A DNA stretch of 15,526 bases. Source: Methanobrevibacter sp. (lineage in GTDB: Archaea; Methanobacteriota; Methanobacteria; Methanobacteriales; Methanobacteriaceae). The stretch spans positions 1 through 15,526 of the forward strand of contig WRMT01000032.1 of NCBI GenBank assembly GCA_009777005.1, written 5' to 3'. A model generated the notes under the pieces. That model saw only the letters and a program-made list of their open reading frames with translations. It was not told where the DNA came from and ran no database searches. Of this stretch, positions 5,965-12,468 are shown one piece after another. The position numbers and the translations under genes are program-made. The stretch's first letter is position 1, and every line of letters starts with the position of its first letter.

Positions 5965-6825
5965 TAAACTTCATAAGAGTGTTCTGTTTCCATTATCGGG
6001 TGTTTAATAGTTCATTATTTGTATCAATTTAAAAATATGGCATTAATGCCTCATATGTTTTTTTAGATAACTATCTGGACTGTCCACATCGTTTACTGCT
6101 ACATATACATAAAAATTCTTTGTATGGGCGGTATGTGTCCCATGAATACACTTATTGTGTCAAACTGAGTATAATTGTCCATGTTAATAGTTATCTTAAT
6201 CAAGTTTCTTCTGCATGTTGTTGAAAATAGTTTTCTTAAATTCTGTGCTCTGAATTTTCCATAGTTTTTGTTTTTGTCTCTTCCCAAATTTAATTTATTG
6301 TTTAGTCTTTGGAAAATTCTTTGTATGGTATTGTTACTAAAGAAATTGGGACTTTTAAATGTGTGGAATAAAGGAGTATCATGGGCTAATGAATATTCTA
6401 AACTATCTCTTTCTTTTAAGTATTCAAAAATGTAGTGACTACATTTTCCACTATTGAAAGTTATACAAAGGTTTCCTTGTTTTTTTGTTTTCTTTGGCAT
6501 GAAGTCCGAAAGGCACTATATTTAATGGGTTTCTATTTAATAATTCGTCTATACCTCTTCTGTGATATAGTAATGTTGCTTCTAAAAAGTCCTGTATCGT
6601 GAAGTTTTTTACATCACCTGCTCTAATTCCAGTATGAAGATTTGCTGTTCTTCTCTAAATTCATCTAATAGTTGAGAAGGTAGTTTACAAATAATTCCCA
6701 TAGTTTAGTGAAAACTAAATTGTAATAAAGAATACTGTTATCTGAAAATTTCTTTTTTTATCATTTACATAAATTTATCATTGTATTGGATATTTTAACC
6801 AAAGTTAATTCATTTTAACAAATAC
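5965..6825 (-). pseudogene. Tyrosine integrase pseudogene (left copy, internally deleted)
   Basis: Inverted homologue of the integrase at 8039-9184. Reading the minus strand from about 6800, the start region (AACTTTGGT...AAAATATC) and KLPSQLLDEFREEQQIF are recognisable. Then about 110 codons are missing, and the sequence jumps to TGIRAGDVKNFTIQDF, which carries the first catalytic Arg. The open part 6099-6500 holds the HxxR box (HNLRKL, here as QNLRKLF) and the MGH box. A frameshift follows, then KNFYVYVAVNDVDSPDSYLK, which contains the catalytic Tyr position. Several stops are present. Note the H-to-Q change in the HxxR box. The gene is clearly dead, but it supplies the residue that the right copy has lost. 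Confidence 0.85.
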
Positions 6826-7097
6826 ATCATCATATGAAAGAACTTATTAATAAAAATAATTATTAGAATGTACTTTTAGCATGAATCCTCGCTTTATAGG
6901 GAATTAAAACGGGAAAAACAATGCAAAAGATAAGAGAAATGTGAAAAATATAGCACCCTAAAAAATTTCTATTACAAAAATAAAATCATCTGAAAAAAAA
7001 AATCTGAAAAAAATCTAAAAAATAGATGACAAAATAGATGACAAAAATATATGATATATGACAAAATAGTAAAGCATATATACTATTAATAGAATTT
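6826..7097. other. Spacer between the inverted arms, with 12-bp repeats
   Basis: About 270 bases without an ORF lie between the upstream edge of the left integrase remnant and the 3' end of the chimeric ORF. ATAGATGACAAA occurs in tandem at 7022-7033 and 7034-7045, with a variant ATATATGACAAA at 7054-7065. A run of AATCTGAAAAAA-like units comes before it. The rest is A/T-rich and featureless to me. Confidence 0.45.
7022..7065. repeat. 12-bp tandem repeats ATAGATGACAAA
   Basis: There are two perfect adjacent units and a third with one substitution after an 8-base gap. They lie near the centre of the inverted structure. They could be iteron-like initiator-binding repeats of the element that carried Orc1/Cdc6, or simple slippage products. 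Confidence 0.5.
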
Positions 7098-7769
7098 TCA
7101 TCCATTTATATTAGCGAAAAATAAATATTTTTTATTACCTTTCTTATGAAACTTAGAAACTAATCCCTGATTAGATAAATTGTTAAGATCTCTCATTGCA
7201 GTTCTTTTAGATATATTGAAATATTGGCTATAGCTATTAAAAGAAAAAGATTTATCTTCATTAATAATTAATGTCAATGCCTCTATTTGGCGATCATTTA
7301 ATCCTAGATCTTTTAAATTAATTGTATTTGATCTACTGGAAAATATTTCAGTTAACTCTTTTTCAGTTTTAGTATAGAAAATTATATCAAAAAAACCACC
7401 ATTTTGTAAAAATTCTGGTTTTCTCATTCCATTATCTTCCATGATAGAATTCATTTTACCAATTCCAGTTCCAAATTTCTCCATATCCTTAGTTCTATGG
7501 AATAATTCACAAATTTCCTTATTTCGATGAGAATAACGACCTTCTAAAGAATTAATTTTTAGAGGAGGGATTAATTTACCTGGACTTACAATTTCAAGCC
7601 TATCTTCAAATATAGATATAGAAACAGACGAACCTTTGACATCATAATCTCGATGATCTTGTTCTGTAGCTCCACCAAGTATAATTTTTTGTTGGACATT
7701 GAACATTCTAAAGGTATCTGTGTAACCATTAGCTAAAAATTTATCAATCCATTCACGCTCAATTGGCAT
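7098..7769 (-). pseudogene. Chimeric ORF: exonuclease III fragment joined to a RecG-like ATPase/HTH regulator tail
   Basis: A 223-codon open frame without its own true start. Residues 1-26 (MPIEREWIDKFLANGYTDTF and a little more) are exonuclease III, and the ATG is an internal Met of that gene. Residues about 27-38 are xth DNA read in the wrong frame; the neighbouring frame still reads WWSYRTR. From about His39 (HRDYDVKGSS) the sequence is the C-terminal half of the RecG-like/AlbA-associated regulators (COG2865 type). It has DRLEIVSPGKL, FHRTKDMEKFGTGIGKM as the nucleotide-binding-like end, and a C-terminal winged helix (YFNISKRTAMRDLNNLSNQG). The AlbA domain and first half are missing. The join is near 7656. 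It was most likely produced by recombination and is not expected to work as a regulator. Confidence 0.75.
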
Positions 7770-7965
7770 AAAACCTGAAACTTTCTCATTTTTTTTTGGT
7801 CTAGCAACAATCTATTTCTTTATGTGCTGTGTTTAAATCACCACAACCCACTAGGTTGTTTCCTTCGTCCCTTAAATTGTTGTTGTATGTGAAAAATGCA
7901 TCGTAGAATTCTAGTTTGTATTGTAATCTTTCATCACTCATACCACCATAGGAAATAAACACTTA
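7655..7965 (-). pseudogene. xth: Exonuclease III internal fragment B
   Basis: Homologous to residues about 115-210 of the intact xth gene product, same orientation. The minus strand reads GGMSDERLQYKLEFYDAF, NNNLRDEGNN, CGDLNTAHKEID (catalytic Asp and Asn of the GDLN motif), a two-base insertion, ARPKKNEKVSGFMPIEREW, then a one-base deletion before WWSYRTR. There the homology ends at the fusion with the RecG-like tail. Both the 5' third and the 3' end of the gene are missing. On the upstream side homology fades near 7965, only about 70 bases before the start of the integrase at 8039. It overlaps fragment A in coverage (residues about 161-210), so A and B are two separate copies and not one split gene. 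Confidence 0.85.
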
Positions 7966-7994
7966 AAAATATAAAGTTACTGAATATCATAAGT

Positions 7995-9190
7995 TACTAA
8001 TTTTCCAACAAAAAATATTTTGTTAGGAAGAGTTAGCTTTGGTAAAAATATCAGAATACGACGATAAATTAATGCAAATGATAAAAAGGAGAAATTTATC
8101 AGACAAAAGTATTCAACGATATAACCTAGTTTTCACAGAACTATTTGGATTATTCGATAAGCTACCTTCCCAACTATTAGACGAATTTAGAGAAGAACAA
8201 CAAATATTCATAAATAAAGAAGGAAATCCAAGAATAAAACCCATAGAAGACAGAAAAATAAACAAATACCAGTTCATATATGATGATTACCTAAAAGACA
8301 AATATAATAGTGATAGAACCAAAGAAGGAAAACTAAGAATTTTCAGAGCATTCTGTCATGACTACAATCTAGAATTACCTAAACCAATAATATACAACAC
8401 AACACCAATAAAAATAAGGACAAAAGACCTACCAACTTGGGATAATGTAAATAAAAGTTTAAAACATTGTAACAGTATGGAAAAAGCATTAGTCACATTT
8501 ATCGCAACATCAAGAATACGATCAGGTGACGTAAGAGAATTCACAATACAGGACCTTTTAGAAGCAACATCATTATATCACAAAGGAGAAATAGAAGAGT
8601 TACTAAATAGAAATCCATTAAATGTAGTTCCCTTTTGGGATTTCATGCCAAAGAAAACAAATAAACGAGGAAACCTCCGTATAACATTCAATAGTGGAGA
8701 ATGTAGCTACTACCTTTTTGAATACTTAAAAGAAAGAGATAACTTAGGATATTCACTAACTCCAGACACTCCTTTATTCCATACATTTAAAAATCCTGAT
8801 TTTTTGAGTAATAATGCTATTCCTCGTATATTTCAAAGACTAAATAGTGAATTACATTTAGGAAAAGATAAAAACAGAAAATATATAAAATTCAGAGCAC
8901 ACAATTTAAGAAAACTATTTTCAACAACATGCAGAAGAAACATGAGTAAAACAGCTATTAACATGGATAACTACACAGAACTAGACATAATAAGTGTGTT
9001 CATGGGGCACACACCACCAAATGCCAAAAACTCATAGGTATATGTAGCAGTAGATGATGTTGATAGTCCAGATAATTATCTAAGAAAAACATACGAAGCA
9101 CTAATGCCATATTTTAGAATTGATACAGAGAATGAACTATTGACAACTCACGCCAAAGAAACAGAATACTTTAATGAAGTTTAGATATGA
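7995..9190. repeat. Inverted duplication, right arm integrase block
   Basis: This block pairs with 5965-6825 in inverted orientation. The match begins upstream of the integrase (TTTGTTAGGAAGAGTTAGCTTTGGT against TTTGTTAAAATGAATTAACTTTGGT) and ends at GAAGTTTAGATA. The left partner lacks about 330 bases from the middle of the gene. Confidence 0.8.
8039..9184 (+). pseudogene. Tyrosine recombinase/integrase with a stop at the catalytic tyrosine codon
   Basis: Open from TTG at 8039 (GGAAG upstream) to TAG at 9035-9037, giving 332 residues. The frame continues open for another 48 codons (VYVAVDDVDSPDNYLRKTYE and onward) to a TAG at 9182-9184. An N-terminal SAM-like core-binding region is followed by the catalytic domain. 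Arg I lies in SRIRSGDVREF, the HxxR box is AHNLRKLFS, and the second His is in FMGHTPP. The TAG falls nine residues after that His, which is the place of the nucleophilic Tyr. The left copy reads KNFYVYVAV there, with Tyr. The protein made would therefore lack the nucleophile. A Gly just before Arg I is also changed to Arg relative to the left copy. This is probably the integrase of the element, now inactive. Confidence 0.85.
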
Positions 9191-9281
9191 ATATAATAAA
9201 TTATTAGTAAAAAATCAATAGCTTCTATTCTCAAACCTATAAAAAGTTTTTATCTAATGTTTATGAGGCTTCAAAACCAGC

Positions 9282-9306
9282 TTTAAGTTCGTATTGGAAC
9301 TTTTAA
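9282..9306. terminator. Hairpin followed by T-rich run downstream of the integrase
   Basis: TTTAAGTTC-GTATTG-GAACTTTTAAA forms a stem with a six-base loop, followed by an A/T run including TTTTTT. It lies about 100 bases after the end of the integrase reading frame and before Orc1/Cdc6. It may end integrase transcription or bind a protein. Confidence 0.35.
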
Positions 9307-9425
9307 AAAATTTTTTCAAGGATAATTATCTTTTTCAAAAAATTATCATGAAAAAAATCAATCAAATATTTTTCAAATGCTCTTAGAAAAAGCACTAATT
9401 ATTATAAAATCATAATACTTACTCA

Positions 9426-9434
9426 TATAAATAT
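9426..9434 (+). promoter_or_regulatory. TATA element for the Orc1/Cdc6 gene
   Basis: ATATAAATA lies about 25-30 bases before the ATG at 9458, and no Shine-Dalgarno sequence is seen between them. This spacing predicts a start of transcription very close to the ATG, so a leaderless message. Confidence 0.45.
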
Positions 9435-9457
9435 TAATTTATCTTCCGGGTTTTGTT

Positions 9458-10288
9458 ATGAATCAGACAACTTTTGATGATATTGTTCGTGAATATGGCT
9501 CTATCTTTAAAAATCGTGAAATATTCACAATGGAATATATACCCGACATCTATAAATACCTTGATAGTCAATTAACCAAGATGGCGATTTATAGTAAGGA
9601 AGTAGATAATGGTATTACTCCCCAAAACATGAGACTCATAGGAGGTTGTGCCACAGGAAAAACAAGCACTACAATGAAATACTTTAGTATGATGGAGAAA
9701 CGATTCACAAATGTGGTATGTGTTTATATTAACTGCCAAATAAACACAACAGAATATAAAATATTCAGTAAAATATACAAAAAACTATTTGGAAAACAAG
9801 TTAATGTTTCAGGACTATCTAAATTCAATATCTACGATGAAGTAATGGAATATCTTGTAAAAAAAGGAAAAGTACTAATAGTAGCTCTAGATGACTATAA
9901 CTATATAAAAACAGGTCAAGAGCTAAACATGACATTATACAACTTGTTACGTGCTCATGAATCATATAATGGAGTTAAAGTATCTGTTTTAACAATAATC
10001 AACACAAATGAGGATATACTTATTGATCCTCAAGTTTCAACAATATTTCATCCGATAGAGGTAGAATTTGATAATTATAAGCGTTATGAAATTTATGATA
10101 TACTTAAAAAACGTTGCCAAGCAGGATTCTACCACAATGTAGTCAGTGAAAGAGTATTAAACAAAGTAGTAAATCGAACATATGATAGTGGTGATTTACG
10201 TTATGGTATAAAATTATTAAGTAAAGCTGGTGAAAAAGCAGAAAAAGAAAGTTCAGTAAATATATTAAGCAAACACACAACAATATAA
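9458..10288 (+). CDS. Truncated Orc1/Cdc6-type AAA+ replication initiator
   Basis: 276 residues against the usual 370-420. Features in order: N-terminal helix with FKNREIFTMEYIPD (the typical entry to the family), Walker A GGCATGKT at 62-69, Walker B VLIVALDDYNYI with Asp145-Asp146, sensor 1 Asn183 in IINTNED, the initiator segment PIEVEFDNYKRYEIYDILKK, and sensor 2 Arg248 in GDLRYGIK. Orc1/Cdc6 binds origin repeats and loads the MCM helicase. The usual Walker B Asp-Glu is Asp-Asp here. The C-terminal winged-helix domain that contacts DNA is lost. After the stop, shifted frames read NNFEHIIKQFM and later GKLRKFFESKKL, remains of that domain. It sits between integrase and regulator, so it is an element-borne paralogue, probably defective in origin binding. 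Confidence 0.8.
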   Translation: MNQTTFDDIVREYGSIFKNREIFTMEYIPDIYKYLDSQLTKMAIYSKEVDNGITPQNMRLIGGCATGKTSTTMKYFSMMEKRFTNVVCVYINCQINTTEYKIFSKIYKKLFGKQVNVSGLSKFNIYDEVMEYLVKKGKVLIVALDDYNYIKTGQELNMTLYNLLRAHESYNGVKVSVLTIINTNEDILIDPQVSTIFHPIEVEFDNYKRYEIYDILKKRCQAGFYHNVVSERVLNKVVNRTYDSGDLRYGIKLLSKAGEKAEKESSVNILSKHTTI

Positions 10289-10480
10289 TAATTTTGAACA
10301 TATTATTAAACAATTCATGATTTCATCTAATAACCTAACTATTATCATTATCCTCTGCTCGAACCCTCTCTTATGGTCGTGATGGAAAATTAAGAAAATT
10401 TTTTGAAAGTAAAAAGCTGATTGCATCAGAGATAACTCATATTTTTTTTAGAAAAAATTATTTTATAATGAATATTTAAT
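10289..10480 (+). pseudogene. Remains of the Orc1/Cdc6 C-terminal region
   Basis: Downstream of the stop at 10286-10288 one shifted frame reads NNFEHIIKQFM and LTIIIILCS, as expected for the start of the initiator winged helix. Another reads SYGRDGKLRKFFESKKLIAS. The second part matches the left-arm scrap KVPVGKLKKFLEDK at the DNA level. Together they suggest a frameshift plus an internal deletion of the winged-helix domain. The assignment of the first part is by resemblance and position only. Confidence 0.4.
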
Positions 10481-10615
10481 AGTATATGCTTGTCTATAGC
10501 TACTTTTATTCTGGTATATTTTCACATTATTATGATAATTATTAAGCGACATTTTAACATAGTAAATTGTATATTTTTTTCTTGTTATTATTTATTTTGT
10601 GGATTTTTTTTTAAA

Positions 10616-10886
10616 TTAATTTTCTAAGTATTCAGCAATTTCTTTTCCAATATCTGTAATTTCGTATAGTTTACCTCTTTTAACATCAGGATTAGGACAG
10701 TAAGCTAATTCTTTATCTGTTAATTCTTTCAATGTTGCCCCAATATGTGTTATTCTTATATCAATTATCTTAGATAATTCAGAGGCTAATACTAATTTTT
10801 TTTGTTTATTCAAAGCTAATAAAACTTTTACTCTGTATATAGATAATTTTACATAATAACATCTCTATCATTTTTTCATCTTTCAT
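10616..10886 (-). pseudogene. Winged helix regulator, frameshifted right copy
   Basis: This is the inverted homologue of the intact regulator at 4952-5224. The ATG at 10884-10886 starts MKDEKMIEMLL. A two-base deletion then shifts the frame near codon 12. The remaining 65 codons, from an internal ATG at 10813, are open and nearly identical to the left protein (LVLASELSKIIDIRITHIGA, KRGKLYEITDIGKEIAEYL). A shortened protein from the internal ATG would still contain most of the HTH but lack the first helix, and no ribosome-binding site supports that start. The promoter palindrome is also degraded (TTAGTCTTAA). It is probably inactive. Confidence 0.78.
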
Positions 10887-10920
10887 ATATAATAATAAAA
10901 TCGTTGTTAATGTATTAATA

Positions 10921-10939
10921 TTAAGACTAAAATATTATA
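10921..10939 (-). promoter_or_regulatory. Degenerate TATA/TTAGTCTTAA promoter of the right regulator copy
   Basis: On the minus strand TATAATATTTTAGTCTTAA matches TATAATAATTTAGTCTAA of the left copy, with one arm of the palindrome broken. Decay of the operator parallels decay of the gene. Confidence 0.4.
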
Positions 10940-11069
10940 ATATGTACAAATAACTACATTTATATACAATTTACTCCAATATAATTGCAATTAAGAACTA
11001 TATTATACAAAAATAATGAAATGAGTTGCTATCAAAATTGAAAAACAAAATAGAAAATTAGTTGATTTA

Positions 11070-11327
11070 TTAGAGATATTTCAATATTTCCTTGCCTAAT
11101 GGTGTTAATTTATACAATCTACCTCTTTTATCATTTTCATTTAAGCATACAATAATGTTTTCATCTTTGAGTTCTCTTAAGTATTTACTTATATGTTTGG
11201 AACTTATGTTTATGTTTCGGGCGATTTCTGTAGATATTTTGATCTCATCACCTATAAAATGAAGTATATTCTCTCTATGCTTAGAAGATTTGATAAATGA
11301 CAGTTTTGCTATAGTTTCATCATTCAT
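11070..11327 (-). CDS. Second winged helix-turn-helix transcriptional regulator
   Basis: 85 residues, intact. The HTH is in ISTEIARNINISSKHISKYLRE (about 31-52), with the wing DKRGRLYKLTPLGKEILKYL at the end. It belongs to the same family as the regulator at 4952 (shared KRGxLYxxTxxGKEI) but is clearly a paralogue. It was encoded next to the other regulator in the ancestral element, same strand. The start ATG (11325-11327) follows a TATA element (11356-11365) and a perfect 21-bp palindrome that covers the space between TATA and the start. The protein probably represses its own gene. It may also act on the divergent small-membrane-protein genes at 11579-12252. Those target genes are inferred from position only. 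Confidence 0.78.
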   Translation of the reverse strand: MNDETIAKLSFIKSSKHRENILHFIGDEIKISTEIARNINISSKHISKYLRELKDENIIVCLNENDKRGRLYKLTPLGKEILKYL

Positions 11328-11339
11328 GCCTAATGATTT

Positions 11340-11360
11340 AAAAAATTAGACTAATTTTTT
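11340..11360. promoter_or_regulatory. 21-bp perfect palindrome, candidate operator
   Basis: AAAAAATTAG-A-CTAATTTTTT has ten-base arms around a single central base. It overlaps the edge of the minus-strand TATA element (AGTATAAAAA, 11356-11365) of the second regulator. Its TTAGTCTAA core is shared with the promoter of the other regulator (4906-4921). Confidence 0.6.
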
Positions 11361-11365
11361 ATACT

Positions 11366-11578
11366 CTTTTTAACCACATATTATACTCAAAGTAGTATCC
11401 TTTAAATAATATTATTTCAATAAATTATCATCAAGTATGGCTCTTAATTAATAACAATTTCTTGAATAAAGAAACTAAGAAGTGTGAAAAACTAAATGGA
11501 ATTGACAAGATACTGATAAAAAAAGAATTTTTCAAATTGAAATGTTTAAAATAATTTTACAACATGAAGGTGAATTAA
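11366..11578. other. Intergenic region upstream of the small membrane-protein genes
   Basis: About 210 bases. The plus strand is open from about 11403 to 11554 in one frame, with a lysine-rich reading, but it has no start codon with a ribosome-binding site. I do not call it a gene. TTTAAATAAT near 11401 could be the TATA element for the small genes downstream. Confidence 0.3.
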
Positions 11579-11690
11579 ATGAATAATAAACTAAACACAC
11601 CATCTAATAATTCCATTGGTTAGACTATATTTTGGCTCTTTTTTTAATTTTTATACTTCCACACCTAGTAAAAACACATATACCAATTTA
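11579..11690 (+). pseudogene. Decayed small membrane-peptide gene
   Basis: GAAGGTGAATTAA, a strong ribosome-binding site, precedes ATG at 11579. The frame reads MNNKLNTPSNNSIG and then meets TAG (11621-11623), followed by TIFWLFF and a TAA. Adding one base in the T run restores LIFILPHLVKTHIPI. With both lesions repaired it would be a peptide of about 37 residues with one membrane span, like the 32-aa minigene at 4191-4289 (MNEKINPIG and a hydrophobic run). The good ribosome-binding site and matching position suggest it was once a gene. Confidence 0.4.
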
Positions 11691-11706
11691 AAAAGGAGAA
11701 TTAATA

Positions 11707-11763
11707 ATGGGAGATTTTTTAACTTACATAGGACAATTATATCGAATGAATAAAAAAAGGTGA
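11707..11763 (+). CDS. 18-aa leader-like small ORF
   Basis: ATG at 11707 with AAGGAG about eight bases upstream; the frame reads MGDFLTYIGQLYRMNKKR and ends in TGA at 11761-11763. It stops four bases before the GTG of the next gene, and its last codons carry that gene's AGGTGAT ribosome-binding site. It could be a translated leader, a coupling ORF, or the truncated counterpart of the 45-aa minigene at 4043-4180. The excellent ribosome-binding site is the main reason to list it. Confidence 0.4.
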   Translation: MGDFLTYIGQLYRMNKKR

Positions 11764-11767
11764 TTAA

Positions 11768-12010
11768 GTGAATTTGAATAAGAAAGGTTTAGTTGTAGCT
11801 ATGTTTATAGCTTTTTTAATTATAACTATAACTTGTGGTTATATGTTTGGTTCTACATATTGGAATAATAATGTTCATATTTATGGTGAAGTTGGGCTTA
11901 TTTTACATATATTAGAATATGTTTTAATTTATTTCGCTATTTTTGGTGTTGTTCCTACTTATATTGGTTATAAGTTAGGTGCTTATGCTGATAAAAAAGG
12001 TATTTTATAA
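11768..12010 (+). CDS. 80-aa two-span small membrane protein
   Basis: Starts at GTG 11768, which sits five bases after AGGTGAT; there is no nearby alternative. Residues about 8-28 (VVAMFIAFLIITITCGYMFG) and 45-68 form two hydrophobic helices, with a polar loop between and a short basic C-terminus (ADKKGIL). It begins NLNKKGLV, like the next gene (VNKKGLI), so the two are paralogues. No known family is recognised. Codon use is richer in T-ending codons than the neighbouring element genes. The pair lies downstream of, and divergent from, the second winged-helix regulator, hinting at regulated expression. Confidence 0.6.
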   Translation: MNLNKKGLVVAMFIAFLIITITCGYMFGSTYWNNNVHIYGEVGLILHILEYVLIYFAIFGVVPTYIGYKLGAYADKKGIL

Positions 12011-12066
12011 AGGTTTGAGTGAGTTTTCACCTTCTGAAGTAAAATTTATCACGAGGAGAGCAAATC

Positions 12067-12252
12067 ATGGTTAATAAAAAAGGTTTAATTGCAAGTGGTT
12101 CAATTGGTTTTATAATATTTTTATTATCTACTGGGATTTATGGTAGTATAGCTACTAAATTAAGGAATGTTGCACATTATCCAGATGCTGGGTCTTGGTA
12201 TTTTAATATTTTTATGACGGATATTTTACCATATATTTTTAAAGGGAGTTAA
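12067..12252 (+). CDS. 61-aa small membrane protein, probably truncated
   Basis: ATG at 12067 with GAGGAG about nine bases before it. MVNKKGLIASGSIGFIIFLL begins a first hydrophobic helix, as in the 80-residue paralogue just upstream. A polar loop (ATKLRNVAHYPDAGSWYF) and the beginning of a second helix (MTDILPYIF) follow, then it stops. It is about 20 residues shorter than the paralogue. The stop lies where the reading of an integrase C-terminus begins (HIFLKGVNSNLKDKL in another frame from about 12230). The gene therefore seems cut by recombination at that junction. Function unknown. Confidence 0.5.
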   Translation: MVNKKGLIASGSIGFIIFLLSTGIYGSIATKLRNVAHYPDAGSWYFNIFMTDILPYIFKGS

Positions 12253-12445
12253 CTCAAATTTAAAAGATAAATTAACACCCCATACTTTACGACATAGTTT
12301 TACAATTTATTTACTTAATAAAGCAAAAAGACCTCTTAATGAAGTACAGCAACTATTAGGGCATGATAATATAGCTACTACACAAATTTACACAAAAATA
12401 GATAATGAAGACATGGAAAGAGGATATGGAAAAATAATTTGGTAA
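12230..12445 (+). pseudogene. C-terminal fragment of a XerC/D-like tyrosine recombinase
   Basis: The frame ending in TAA at 12443-12445 reads GVNSNLKDKL, TPHTLRHSFTIYLLNKAK, VQQLLGHDNIATTQIYTKID and finally MERGYGKIIW. It contains the HxxR box (HTLRH), the GH box and the catalytic Tyr (QIY), all in perfect consensus. Everything before the HxxR box, including Arg I, is missing, and no start codon is available. It is a different integrase subfamily from the one at 8039, closer to XerC/XerD and phage integrases. Its 5' edge coincides with the truncated end of the small membrane protein. It marks a second mobile-element boundary, next to the GHKL-nuclease gene. Confidence 0.85.
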
Positions 12446-12468
12446 AGTATCTACTAGTTCTTAAAAGT

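Larger units (their letters stand above)
10577..11085. repeat. Inverted duplication, right arm block 1 (regulator block)
   Basis: This is the inverted partner of 4734-5260. It spans the frameshifted regulator, its promoter (TTGTATATAAAT on the minus strand), the GATAGCAACTC motif and the last codons of the second regulator. Here the second regulator is whole. On this evidence the right side keeps the ancestral order and the left side is the broken copy. Confidence 0.8.

Noticed and set aside
8362..8544. 60-codon minus-strand ORF
   Set aside because: Shadow of the integrase coding strand; no start signal and no family resemblance.
9035..9037. In-frame TAG read as pyrrolysine in the integrase
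   Set aside because: TAG ends other frames here (for example at 5798, 9182 and 15460), no PYL machinery is visible, and the left copy shows Tyr at this position. A nonsense mutation is simpler.
11403..11554. Open lysine-rich plus-strand frame of about 50 codons
   Set aside because: No start codon with a ribosome-binding site and A/T-driven composition; left as non-coding.
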